Shown: positions 25,044-34,500 of the stretch, in pieces
How the letters are laid out: each line of letters opens with the position of its first letter
Position numbering within the stretch: position 1 is the stretch's first letter
Assembly: GCF_033807715.1 (NCBI RefSeq)
Contig: NC_084599.1
Location: 26,096,125-26,160,124, forward strand
Source: Cololabis saira
Taxonomy: Eukaryota; Chordata; Actinopteri; Beloniformes; Belonidae
Length of the DNA: 64,000 nt
Direction of reading: 5' to 3'
Position numbers and translations under genes: made by a program
The notes under the pieces: model-generated
What the model saw: the letters and a program-made list of their open reading frames with translations, nothing else
Told to the model about the DNA's origin: nothing
The model's database searches: none

Positions 25044-25443
25044 AGGGGTTTTCCACTAGTTGACAATACCGGTTAGTACCTCCTTTTTTCGCACCGTTTT
25101 GATTCTAACCGAGCTGATTCGGGCTAAAAATGCAAAGTCACCTGGCTGCAGGCCACTGATTGGCCAGAGAATAACATTTCTGAGTCTCCAGAGCAACTCC
25201 TTCATACCTGCCATATTTAAAACCCGGCAACAGCACCGTCAATATTTACTTTACAAATAAACTTTGGTACAGCGGAAAATGGTAAGCAGACCTACTCCAT
25301 GGTGCAACGAAGATCTCCACACGTTTTTGTGCCTCGTGGCCATCAACAGCATCCAGAGGGAGCTCAGAGGCCAACACGTTTCAGGTCGCCTTGCCATGAA
25401 CGCACCACCCACATTGAGGTGGTACTGAGCTATAATGGAAAAC
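25044..25443 (+). mobile_element. Harbinger-like MITE nested in the hAT-like element
   Basis: The left end GGGGTTTTCCACTAG and right end TAATGGAAAAC are roughly inverted (TTTTCCA/TGGAAAA). An internal 49-codon frame resembles the Myb/SANT-like DNA-binding protein of PIF/Harbinger elements. The exact boundaries and 3-bp duplication could not be fixed. About 400 bp, non-autonomous. Confidence 0.5.
25279..25428 (+). pseudogene. Myb/SANT-like fragment of a Harbinger accessory protein
   Basis: Starts at ATG 25279, 49 codons, TGA at 25426. Residues 8-29 (PWCNEDLHTFLCLVAINSIQ and onwards to RE-L) follow the helix-1/helix-2 pattern of Harbinger Myb-like proteins (W-x3-E-x3-L-x3-A-x4-IQRE-L). Only the first part of the domain is present before the frame ends, so it is a remnant. 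Recognition is by pattern; a profile search would decide. Confidence 0.5.
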
Positions 25444-26200
25444 AACTGAGACTGAGGCGAGTAGTTGAGGCAAAAAGGAGTTAACGACAACTGTGAAAAA
25501 TAACACTGAATTAATTTTCAGCAGTCCACAAATAAAAATGTAGTGTGCAAATGTAACCTTTTCCCCTTCAAAATGGTCTACTCACCAATAGAAAATTAAT
25601 GCAAAAAGCCTAAACAAGGATCCAAAATTATAATTAAACCTCCAATGTTTCTGAAAGCTGAGAAGTTGCACTTCATAGCCAACATGGTAATTTCACTCAC
25701 GCTGCTGCAGGTAGAGTTGCAGTGGAACTCGCTAAACACTTTTTCATTAAGTCTTTGATTACTTTTTACAGACAAACATAAAGTGTATACTGGATGGTTT
25801 CTTTCTCCACCGCCAGTCAGAGAGTATCAGAGCAGAGCAGCAGAAACGTTTCAACGCAGGGAACGGCTTTCTGGGCCGGGAGTCAACAACTGAGTGATTT
25901 GTTCACTTTGTGATTCCTTTGTTTATAAGTAGAACCAGGTTACTGTGAGAAGCAGAGGCATCCGGTCGTTCACAGCTCACAGCAGGGATTGATTTGAAAC
26001 AACAAAGCAGGATAGCAGTTATACAATAGGAACATGCTGTTTGGTCTCTTCTTTGCAGTTAGCAGGGTAGAAGTAGCAGGGCCAAATCAGTGAATGAGTT
26101 TAAAGATGAGGACTCATGACTCTCGAGTTAGAATGACTGAAGTTGAAATGAAGTTTTGAACGATTCATTCAAGACTAGTCTGCTCAGGGAAAGGCATGTA

Positions 26201-26228
26201 GTTGTATGAGTTGTATGAGTTGTATGAG
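26201..26228. repeat. 9-bp minisatellite (GTTGTATGA)3
   Basis: Three perfect tandem copies just outside the right target duplication of the hAT-like element. Confidence 0.9.
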
Positions 26229-28860
26229 ACAGTGAGTTGTCCAAGAAAACATCTGTGATGTCCTAGTGCCTAACTTTAACTCTAGTAGTTGCTCATGTGT
26301 TTATATAGCCAAAATCACAACACAACTGTGATTAACTTATTATGAAGGTGACTGTCAGAAGATGAGGTTTTAGTCATGGAATTTTAAAAATCTTACAATC
26401 TTGATTGAGATATGTGAATGAGAGCAGCTTTATTAACACATAGCTACTGGTAAACTGATGTAAAGGGATGGCACAAAGGCCCTCTGACAACTCTTCCACC
26501 AACCTGAAGTCAAAACTTTACAACATACTTTGAAATCACAGAGAAAAAAAATCATGTCACAGCCATTTGGAAATATATTTTTATGCTCAGTGTTTGGTGT
26601 ATCACGTTAATTTTATGTGGAAGGCACCTTTCAGCAACGGCCCCACCTGCCAAACCACCAAAGTTACTAATGTAGAGATTCAGGGATGTGTTGAGGGTCC
26701 ACCTGAGTGGGTGTATGTTGCCATTACAGCAAAATCTGATCTTTTAAACTAATGCCGAGTCAGTGACATGTTTCTTCATATTATTGGGAACATTTTGAGC
26801 TAGTTTTATAAAAAAATGTGTTCCTTTTCTAATATTTTAAATGTTCTCAACAGAGGGCACCATCTTCCAGGATTTTCTTCGCTGTAGGTCAGATCTGTCA
26901 GCAGGTGGAATTTGAGATGTTGGACAGAGCCGAAAGACACCATGACAGATGAGCTGCTGGAAAACTGTCCATTCTTAAACACGCCACAAATAACCAGTAG
27001 CTACTGTAAGTGTACACTGACACTGAACCCTGGGAGACACATGGGAGCAAGGAGTATAAAGAGGCAATGAGCGAGTTTTGGTTTGTATAAGACAGGAATG
27101 CATTCACTCATAGTGAAGAACAACATGGTCACAGTTTTTTTGTCAGTTTGAAAGGCGTAGCACAGAGTAACAGCAGATCATGTCATGTGCTTCCACCTAT
27201 ACTGCGGAACAACTCCACGTCCAAGATAAAGCTTTGCCAGGTTTTGCGGCGGTTCTTTAGGGAACCCTGTGGCGAGCGCGATCTTCAGCGGTGGAATGTC
27301 AAAAGGAATGCTGTTCTATGAGGCCCGGATCCAGGACGCATATTTATTTGCTCATTCATCACTTTTGGATGAACTATGACCTACTTCTGTGTGTTTTTGC
27401 TCTCCTTCACTCCTTCACTCCCAGGTGCTCAGTCATCCTCACTAGGAGAAAAATAGGGTATATTCCCCGCCATCGAGTTACATTGACATGCTGGCCGGGA
27501 CGGTGCAGATGGGGAGGAGATGCTTAGCTATAAAGTGAGCTTCGGCATATGAAAGTATATGAATAACAAGATGAACAACTGTCTACATAAATGGAAAAGT
27601 GCTTGATATGTTCGCTGTGGTTGGTACGCTACTCTGCTGAGTGTCTGGTGGGACTTTGTGGTACGGAAAGGAAACAGATGTTTCCAGTTCCCAGTGGAAA
27701 CGCATATGAAACACCAAGGTATATAGAAGTTTAGTGAAGGATGAACATAAGATTTTAAATACGTGGAGTTGAATCCTCTGGTGAGAGTAGGGTTTTTGGG
27801 GCATAAAGTATTATTTGCTAAATGGAAACTACACAATACCACAAGAAGCAGGACTCTCTCCAACGATTCAGACAAGGGCAATAAAAGTTCACTAAAGCTC
27901 TTAGAAAACAAAACAAAATAAAATAACTTCTCTCTAATATTAGCATTGGTTATCTGCCTTTAAATACATTCAGTTAAAAAATAATAGTACAGACAACACT
28001 TGTTTGACTCCATACCTTTCTGTAACATACAAGTCTGGCAGTGTAAAACATTCTAGATGGTAAGCTTTATCACAGCCTTAATCTATGTTTCAAGTTAAAA
28101 AAGCTGCCAATATCAACTCCATTGTCAGGTTGTAAATATTTAGGCCTAAGGTGATGCAATTAATTCACACCTTGGTGAGTTGTGCTAAAAAAAAAGTTTT
28201 TTATTATGTATGTCTTCTTTTTCTGTGTTGTTTTTGTCTGTGCCAGTTGGATTTGCATCCACAGATGCACAATGAATTCTCTCATTGGTAAACATTATCA
28301 GTGTTCTTCACATTTCTGTCCTCTCATAAAATTTAAATGATATACAGACTTTAGATGTCATACTGCATTATAAATAGTGTTAGTGTTGATGGTCGGATAC
28401 GTTGCATTTGCTTTTACTTTTCAAGCAAAACATCTCTTTTCCGTTGCTGGATCTGACCAGGGCATCTGGTATGTGGACTGGAAACATACTAAATATGCTG
28501 TTTAATCAGTGTGGAGACTCTGCTTACTAAACCCAATGCTGCGGTGCTGCTTTAATTATGGTGCAGATCAATTCTGATATTTTACTCAAATCTAATCCGG
28601 TCTGTTGGTTTCCTCCACTAGATCCCTTCATGTACTGACTATACTGACTATATTACTATTATTTTTAATTAATTTTAAAATAAATTACATAGTAATTTCT
28701 AGATATTATTACATTCCTTTGGAATGTATTGGACAGTTGTATTTATATTGGAAAAAACTGCTATTGCTTTCAAAGCTTTATATATGTTAAATGTATTAAT
28801 GTGTATATTATATATTTGATGTATTTAATCTGTATTTATATACATATTGTATGTATTGAA
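26229..28860. other. Non-coding unique DNA
   Basis: A 127-codon minus frame (27528-27911) and smaller ones are present without family features. The patch 27240-27520 is G+C-richer, with no splice-flanked conserved exon recognised. Towards 28600-28860 the DNA becomes very AT-rich. Confidence 0.5.
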
Positions 28861-28867
28861 TGTCTCC

Positions 28868-28939
28868 TTTCTCTGTAAAGTGCCCTGAAATTACTTTTAT
28901 CTTGAAGTGGTGCTATACAATTCAGCTAAATTGAATTGT
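28868..28939 (+). mobile_element. LINE 3' end fragment (CTGTAAAGTGCC...TGAATTG)
   Basis: CTCTGTAAAGTGCC, later 'gaagtggtgctatacaattc', and a terminal AAATTGAATTG run match the typical 3' tip of fish LINEs ('...gcgctatataaaataaaattgaattg'). Only the tip is clear; the AT-rich DNA upstream may be more of the same element. Confidence 0.55.
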
Positions 28940-29176
28940 TCCAACATCACGGGACTACTGAAATTAAATAATTCTGAATTGAGACTGCCTTCCAGGTAGG
29001 AATACAGCAGTACCACACAATGCTCTTAAGAAGCATACACCTGTAGGATTGAGCTTAAGAACCTAGGTATGAAAAGCATAGTCAATTCGCATGGAAGTAT
29101 TTTTAGTCTCATCTTGATGCAGGTAGTCATAGTTGAAGGGGTCATTTTTACATTGATTTATATGTGTCAGATAAAT
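28940..29176. other. Non-coding spacer
   Basis: Nothing recognised; ends in the short GATA-type repeat that the hAT element entered. Confidence 0.55.
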
Positions 29177-29184
29177 AGATAGAT
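29177..29184. repeat. hAT target duplication, left
   Basis: AGATAGAT, matching 30626-30633. The target is a GATA microsatellite, so the match is weaker evidence than in unique sequence. Confidence 0.7.
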
Positions 29185-29343
29185 TAGAGGACTGCATTGG
29201 GATTACGAAAATCTCGCGGGAGCAGGCGGTTTGAACTTTGCTGCGGGCGGGATCGGGCGGCTAAAAAAAATACTTTGGGATCGGGATGTAGTCTATCGAC
29301 AAGATGGAAATCAATGATGTGGAAAAGAACCTCAAACAAGGTC

Positions 29344-29580
29344 TGTAGCAGGGCGAGTGCTACGGAGGCCCGGCCGACAGGACAGAGAGGACACGGGTTT
29401 AAGTGCAGAACTCCTTTATTTGCCAAACAACCAACACACAGGACACACGTGCTTCAGCTCCTTCACAGCCCCCTTGCTGCTGTCCAGCTCTGCCTTATCA
29501 AGGCTGGCAGGGTGGAGAGGTTGATGGGCCAGACCTGTGACCCATCACCTGAGTGGCTGCAGCTCCTCCACCCTGCCACA
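29344..29580 (-). mobile_element. Solo LTR (Gypsy-like or other LTR element)
   Basis: It starts TGTAGCAGGGCG and ends CCACCCTGCCACA on the plus strand, i.e. TGTG...TACA when read on the minus strand, the canonical TG...CA of an LTR. An exact 5-bp duplication AGGTC flanks it (29339-29343 and 29581-29585). An AATAAA polyadenylation signal lies on the minus strand at 29415-29420. At 237 bp with no internal retroelement DNA it is a solo LTR left by recombination between two LTRs. An internal 12-bp inverted repeat (29506-29517 with 29566-29577) could fold. Five-bp duplication fits Gypsy; other LTR groups are not excluded. Confidence 0.75.
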
Positions 29581-29713
29581 AGGTCTTTACAAAACAAAGA
29601 CAAAGCAAGGCTAGTCAGATATTTGGAGAAACAGCGTTTAGTGTCTGTGGCCGCATCTTGGAATGTATGTAATGGCCAAGCGATTCATTTGTTAAATTAA
29701 TTTGTTTCATTCG

Positions 29714-29725
29714 TTAACTTTGTTT
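29714..29725. repeat. LINE target duplication, left
   Basis: TTAACTTTGTTT, identical to 30239-30250. Confidence 0.85.
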
Positions 29726-30238
29726 CCATCCATCCATCCATCGTCCGCCGCTTATCCCTTCCCGGGTCGCGGGGGCAGCAGCCTCAGCAGGGATGCTCAG
29801 ACTTCCTTCACCCCAGACATTTCCTCCAGCTCCTCCGAGGGGAGTCCGAGGCGTTCCCAGGCCAGCCGAGAGACATAGTCTCTCCAGCGTGTCCTGGGTC
29901 TTCCCCGGGGTCTCCTCCCGGAGGGACATGCCTGGAACTCCTCCCTAGGGAGGCGTCCAGGAGGATCCGGTACAGATGCCCAACCCACCTCAGCTGACTC
30001 CTCTCAATGTGAAGGAGCAGCGGCTCGACTCCGAGCTCCTCCCGGGTGACCGAACTCCTCACCCTATCTCTAAGGGAGCGTCCAGCCGCCCTGCGGAGGA
30101 AACTCATCTCGGCCGCTTGTATCCGCGATCTTGTCCTTTCGGTCACTACCCAAAGTTCATGACCATAGGTGAGGGTAGGTGCGTAGATTGACCGGTAAAT
30201 CGAGAGCTTCGCCTTTCGACTCAGCTCCCTCTTCACCT
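29726..30238 (-). mobile_element. 5'-truncated non-LTR retrotransposon with (ATGG)n tail
   Basis: On the minus strand it contains the end of a reverse-transcriptase protein, a short 3' untranslated region, and a (GGAT)n tail (29726-29742 on the plus strand). A 12-bp exact duplication flanks it. Only the last 513 bp were copied, as is usual in target-primed reverse transcription. The protein type (Y-x-H-E-L-W, RWxGH and GRRPRGRPRTRW motifs) is common in fish RTE/Rex-like or related LINEs; the clade is not settled. Confidence 0.85.
29797..30236 (-). pseudogene. C-terminal fragment of LINE reverse transcriptase (frameshifted)
   Basis: A 142-codon minus frame (29808-30236) reads AKLSIYRSIYAPTLTYGHEL, then RSRIQAAEMSFLRR and SQLRWVGHL: the thumb/connection end of a non-LTR reverse transcriptase. 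Around 29970 homology jumps to another frame (29797-29988), where GRRPRGRPRTRWRDYVSRLA continues, so there is at least one frameshift. The polymerase fingers and palm, including the YxDD site, are missing. It is non-functional. Confidence 0.85.
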
Positions 30239-30250
30239 TTAACTTTGTTT
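30239..30250. repeat. LINE target duplication, right
   Basis: TTAACTTTGTTT, exact match to 29714-29725. Confidence 0.85.
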
Positions 30251-30625
30251 ATTTTATGTTATTTATTAGTGTTATTTGAGCCACTCCCAGCCTACTCTCG
30301 TTGCTATAACCTCAATCACATAATTGATGCGTGCGCGAAAGGCAAAATAGCTTGTGCAATGATGACAATGATGGATTTGCATCTAACTTTTGGTCAGGTG
30401 ACCTATGAACTGTCAATTATCCATCAAGCTCCACAATGATCATGTTAACATTAAATCAGATAGATTTGTCTAGGACATTTCTCTTGCGGGACGGGAGAAG
30501 ACACAAAATCAATGCATCTCTATTATTGTGCGGGCATGAATTCTCAGAGTTTTGCGGGTGCAGGCGGTAATGGTCAGAAATTCAGTGGGAGCGGGATGAA
30601 GAAATCAGTCCCACGCAGGGCTCTA

Positions 30626-30643
30626 AGATAGATAGATAGATAT
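30626..30643. repeat. hAT target duplication, right, in a (GATA)n repeat
   Basis: AGATAGAT (30626-30633) continues as GATA units to about 30643. Confidence 0.8.
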
Positions 30644-30746
30644 CAGGGTATCATCTGTGTAGCAGTGATATAGAAAAAAATGTCTGTGGCTCATGTAGTC
30701 CAAATGGGGTGGGGCAAAATGCAAAGAGCAGGGGGCCCAGTAGAGC

Positions 30747-30788
30747 TTTGTATCTGGGGTATTCTGGCCAGTATACCCCAGATACAAA
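30747..30788. repeat. Perfect 16-bp-stem hairpin
   Basis: Arms TTTGTATCTGGGGTAT (30747-30762) and its exact complement (30773-30788) flank a 10-base loop that itself contains the palindrome CTGGCCAG. No transposon ends were recognised around it. Confidence 0.85.
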
Positions 30789-33462
30789 TTAGATTCATAC
30801 AGCCATAAAACCAGGGGTGCACATAGTCAGTGCCTAGGGGCTGGTGTCCTGCATGTTATGTTTCCCTGTTTTAACAAACCTGATTCTAATTAAAGGTCAT
30901 AATCAGATTGTCATCAAGGTCTGCACAGAGAAGGTTTGGGGACTTTTTAGTGTTCAGACTGTGAAAAGAATGTGGACACAAGTGTCCTTTGACCACCATT
31001 AAATGAATTCTGGGAAATGGGAGCTAAATCTGTCCTAAAATATGTTTAGACCTTAGATTAGAGTTGTTCTAGGACACATTTTAATGCAAGGCCTAAATGG
31101 GCCTGTAGTGGAGTGGCCGCTCTTAAGGGCAGATTGATTGGGATACAGGAACATACAAATTGAAAAAACTCCTGAAAAAACCCACAACATATATCCATGT
31201 CAACTGTCAATGAAACATAAGTTTCAAAGAAACCTCAGCTGTTCTTGGTTCCCAAATGCTTACATAGTGCTGTTAGGAAAGGAGTTGAAGGCTGCATTGG
31301 GATTTGGTTCTCGTGGGTTCTGTGAGATCTAATGGAAATCTTTTAGGAACAGATGATTTCAACATTACTCTGGGTAAGCTAAAGAATAAAACTGCAGCTC
31401 CCAGTGTGACATTGTCTCTACTATTTAGGAGTCTTTAACTTCAATTTTAGATCCATCCAATGAAACAGAGGAGACTTTATTAAAAACGTCAGCGCAAAAG
31501 CAAAGTTTGGTGAGCCACAACGTTCTGTAAATGCTCTGTTTAATGCAAGTTTCACTTAGGTAATGGGGAAAAAAAGAGGAAAAAAAAAAAAATTTGAATT
31601 GTCAGACTTTGGGTAACAGATGCTAATGTCACAGATCAAACTGGAGCAGGACTGAGAAAAAAGTCCAGAGAAAGGAAGTAAAATGGAAGAAAGCAACACA
31701 TTACTGAACACATTGTTTTCACGAATTTTAAGTACACAAATTTATATGGAAAAAGTCATACTACTGTAGTAATTACACACCCTTGTGTCAATAGTTCATA
31801 AGCAGTAATGGTAATATTTTCAGTTAAATAAAAGGTTTACATTATTTTCAAATAATAACGTTGCTATTTTGGCCCGAGAACAAATATACATGCGATGAAC
31901 TATACAAAAACAACTTCTGCTTTGCTGTCTTTAAAAAATAGCCTGTGAAAAGCAAAGATAAAACAGTTATGTGGTGAAGTCAATTGCTTCACATTGGAAC
32001 CATGAAACATCACACACTCTAAACATCTGCCAAGGGAGAGGCAGCGAGATTTGTGAGTCAATCTGCTCTTGAGGGCAAAAATGCAACCATCTGCCACTGA
32101 ATATGTAAAGCTTCTTATATATCAGCACACTAAGGTTTCCAGATACTTCTGTTCTTCTTCCCGATTAGCACGTTTTTGAGGAATACAAGTTGGAAGACGA
32201 GCCCATTAACATAAAAACGTAACATCTCTGTCATTTTTGTGTGTATATAAGGAAGTGCTCATTCTTAGAAAGCTTTACATGAGTTCAAATGTCCTAAAAA
32301 ATAAATCTCAGTGTTTCCAAATCCATTCAAACTCCTTTTACTGATATATGTATTCATCATTCTAAACAGTGGAGTGGACAATCCATAAACTAAGTGCAGA
32401 CAAGAACTGTTAAACTACTTTCAGCAAATCAGCAGCTCTTGTCTCCAAGTGTCAACAAAAGACAGATAGCTTATGCTATCAGTGACAAAGAGGCTTCCTC
32501 CTGGACATAAATTAATAGCCTCAGCCTGACACTAGCTCCTGAGGTTAAGTCCATGTTGTCAACAAGCTTGGGCATTCTGGAGACAAATGACGCAAAAGAA
32601 GCCACACATTGTCTCCCAGCTTTTCAGACAATGTAAAACATTGTAAAATCCCTACTGAGACCGGCAACGTCAAGAACATTTCAAGTCCGAGTTCTGAAAT
32701 GAAACATTTTTCAAGATAAGTAGAAAACTATTAGGTTGTCACATTTGATCATGGTAAGAAGTTAAAGGGGATGGAAGAATACATTTCCAATTTTGGAAGT
32801 GAAGCAGGGTAATGATGGTGTTAAGGACACCTTTATCTGGCACTCGTTCCAAACAACCAACTAAACCTATTAGGATTCAGTTCATGTTCTTCTGATCAAG
32901 CTCTTGTTTTCTGGCTAGATAAACACAGTGACAGGTTCACACTTGGTTTAGGTAACTATCAGTGTTGGAGAAAAGTTTTCCCTTGAAAAGTTAATTAAAA
33001 GTGTCTGTAAATATCTGTTGCTGTTTTCATGAGAGATTGAGTCATTTATCTTAACAAAACTCTTGGCTACAATATTTCACGATCAAATTTGGAGTTGATT
33101 CAAATTCCACATATCTTTTAGTTCAATCTTTCTGGAATTAAATGAATAAATACTGGTCCCTGCTGCAGTCTTTAGAGTAATTGTCTTCCATTTCAGTGGT
33201 TTGATTACCAGCTCTGCGATGTTTCCAGACAAGACAGCCAACTTCTGATGTGCCCATCCGTGTGTGTGATTGTAGATTTAAATGATACGTACTCTATAGT
33301 GCCGTAGAAAGAATATTTAATGCCTTAAACAAGGTTAAAAATGTTATATAATGTGGATTATTAACTATATAAAATATCAATCATGGCCTAACATTATGTT
33401 CAACTTAATTCCTTGGATATGCTCATCTGCAAGAACTTTGTGACATCATTTTTTTTGGCTTA
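30789..33462. other. Non-coding unique DNA
   Basis: AT-rich, with an A run near 31580 and no reading frame above 65 codons. No repeats recognised. Confidence 0.55.
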
Positions 33463-33544
33463 GGCTATTTCCACAGGGGTGCAAGTACTGATGCGTAGGC
33501 TATTTACACCCTGCTGCCAATATCAATGTATGCTATTTGCACCC
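33463..33544. repeat. Three spaced copies of a GGCTATTTNCACC motif
   Basis: GGCTATTTCCAC (33463), GGCTATTTACACC (33498) and GCTATTTGCACCC (33532) occur 34-35 bp apart. This may be part of an old repeat that continues towards 33900, where GCAAATAG appears in the opposite sense. Confidence 0.5.
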
Positions 33545-34094
33545 ATGTATTATTAGGAAAAAATATATAAAAAAATGATTTATAAAAAAAAAATCCATCA
33601 GCTCGACAGTGATTGACAGGTTTTCACACCACTTTTGATAAACTTCATTTAATCTCTTCAAAATATCTTACAATGACATAAGAGCAAAAATTGTTCATAC
33701 AAAAGTGTGAGAGCAGAGGTTTGCCTGGCTCTATTGTTTGACATGGTTCCAATGTTAGAGTGCTGCACATGCGCATGGGCAAGTGAAAAAGCGCCTTCTG
33801 TTGCAGACACGTTGGTGCACATGCGCATGGGCAACGCATTTGTTTTCATATGTCAACAGGGTGTGAATTCTTCTAATATTCCACTGCAATGAAACTGCAA
33901 ATAGAAGCATCCATGAAATATGATGAAGCCAGAACAGTTGGACTGATGGATGTACTGCTGGATGACATCATTGGCTCCTACAGATCGAAATGGATCACAG
34001 GTTAATTGAAAACAGTACACAGTTAAGAAAAATCTTTGGTTTTTGCTTGCCTTAAATACTCAATCATTGCACCAAGGAACTTCAGAGCTTTTAC
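33545..34094. other. Non-coding DNA around the NRF1-like pair
   Basis: Apart from the paired 18-mer no feature was identified. The short minus and plus frames here come from shadows of the duplicated 18-mer. Confidence 0.5.
33765..33834. promoter_or_regulatory. Paired 18-bp direct repeat with NRF1-like core
   Basis: GCACATGCGCATGGGCAA occurs at 33765-33782 and again exactly at 33817-33834, 52 bp apart. Its core (TGCACATGCGCA) is close to the NRF1 consensus YGCGCAYGCGCR. It is either a paired regulatory site or the internal repeat of an unrecognised transposon; the DNA between the copies is not repeated. Confidence 0.35.
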
Positions 34095-34213
34095 CCATCC
34101 ATCCATCCATCCATCCATCCATCCATCCATCCATCCATCCATCCATCCATCCATCCATCCATCCATCCATCCATCCATCCATCCATCCATCCATCCATCC
34201 ATCCATCCATCAT
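34095..34213. repeat. (ATCC)n array, about 29 units
   Basis: Pure CCAT repeats; the longest tetranucleotide array in the window. It forms the expanded tail of the adjoining minus-strand SINE. The Ile-His-Pro-Ser frames across it are artefacts. Confidence 0.98.
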
Positions 34214-34500
34214 CTATACCTGTGTGTTGTTATTCAGGGTATTGCGGTCTGATAGAGCCCATCCCAGATGTTGTGGGGTGAAGGACGGGGTACACCCTGG
34301 GGACGGCGCCAGGTTATGACAGAGCCACGCATAATCATACAACCATACACACTCACACACAGTCCTCGAGTCAATCACGAATCATTAGATGGCACGAGAT
34401 TTATGTATCTAGGCTGTGAATGCAAAGCAGAGTACCTGGAAAAAGTAAACTCCTCATGGGAAAATACCAACCGGGATTCAGACCAGGATCTGCCACGAAG
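34214..34500 (-). mobile_element. (ATGG)n-tailed tRNA-SINE, minus strand
   Basis: After the tail come 'gatagagcccatcccag', 'ggacggggtacaccctgggg' (around 34284) and a further stretch with 'gagtacctgg' and 'aaccgggattcag' (about 34471), in the right order for this fish SINE read in reverse. The tRNA-like head is missing or unrecognisable after 34500. Confidence 0.7.

Larger units (their letters stand above)
24693..26177. mobile_element. Decayed hAT-like element with 8-bp duplication
   Basis: GTCTGCTC flanks both sides exactly (24685-24692 and 26178-26185), the 8-bp length typical of hAT transposons. The element begins TAGCGATGGGAAACTC and ends in TTCATTCAAGACTA; only the outermost TAG/CTA is clearly inverted, so the terminal repeats have decayed. 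Subterminal segments are rich in GACTCA/TGAATC/TTCATTC motifs, as in fish hAT MITEs. A Harbinger-like element (25044-25443) lies inside. No hAT transposase frame remains. Confidence 0.6.
29185..30625. mobile_element. Non-autonomous hAT transposon hosting two later insertions
   Basis: The left end TAGAGGACTGCATTGGGA pairs with the reversed right end TAGAGCCCTGCGTGGGA, with 8-bp AGATAGAT on both sides. Subterminal regions are rich in GCGGG units (e.g. 'gcgggcgggatcgggcgg'), a familiar trait of this fish hAT group. Of 1441 bp, a solo LTR (29344-29580) and a LINE fragment (29726-30238) plus their duplications are foreign, leaving about 674 bp of original element. A short frame from ATG 29304, interrupted by the LTR, reads like the start of a BED-finger transposase; it is broken and non-functional. 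Confidence 0.8.

Noticed and set aside
27240..27520. A coding exon in the G+C-richer patch
   Set aside because: No conserved frame with plausible splice sites was recognised; the 78-codon frame has no family features.
29197..29700. 167-codon plus-strand frame, the longest in the window
   Set aside because: It runs through the hAT end, the solo LTR (antisense) and back into the hAT, so it is a chance fusion of transposon pieces.
33765..33834. CRISPR-like direct repeats
   Set aside because: Only two copies, eukaryotic context, no array.
34036..34281. Ile-His-Pro-Ser repeat proteins
   Set aside because: Translation of the (ATCC)n array; the same artefact occurs at 20856-21059.
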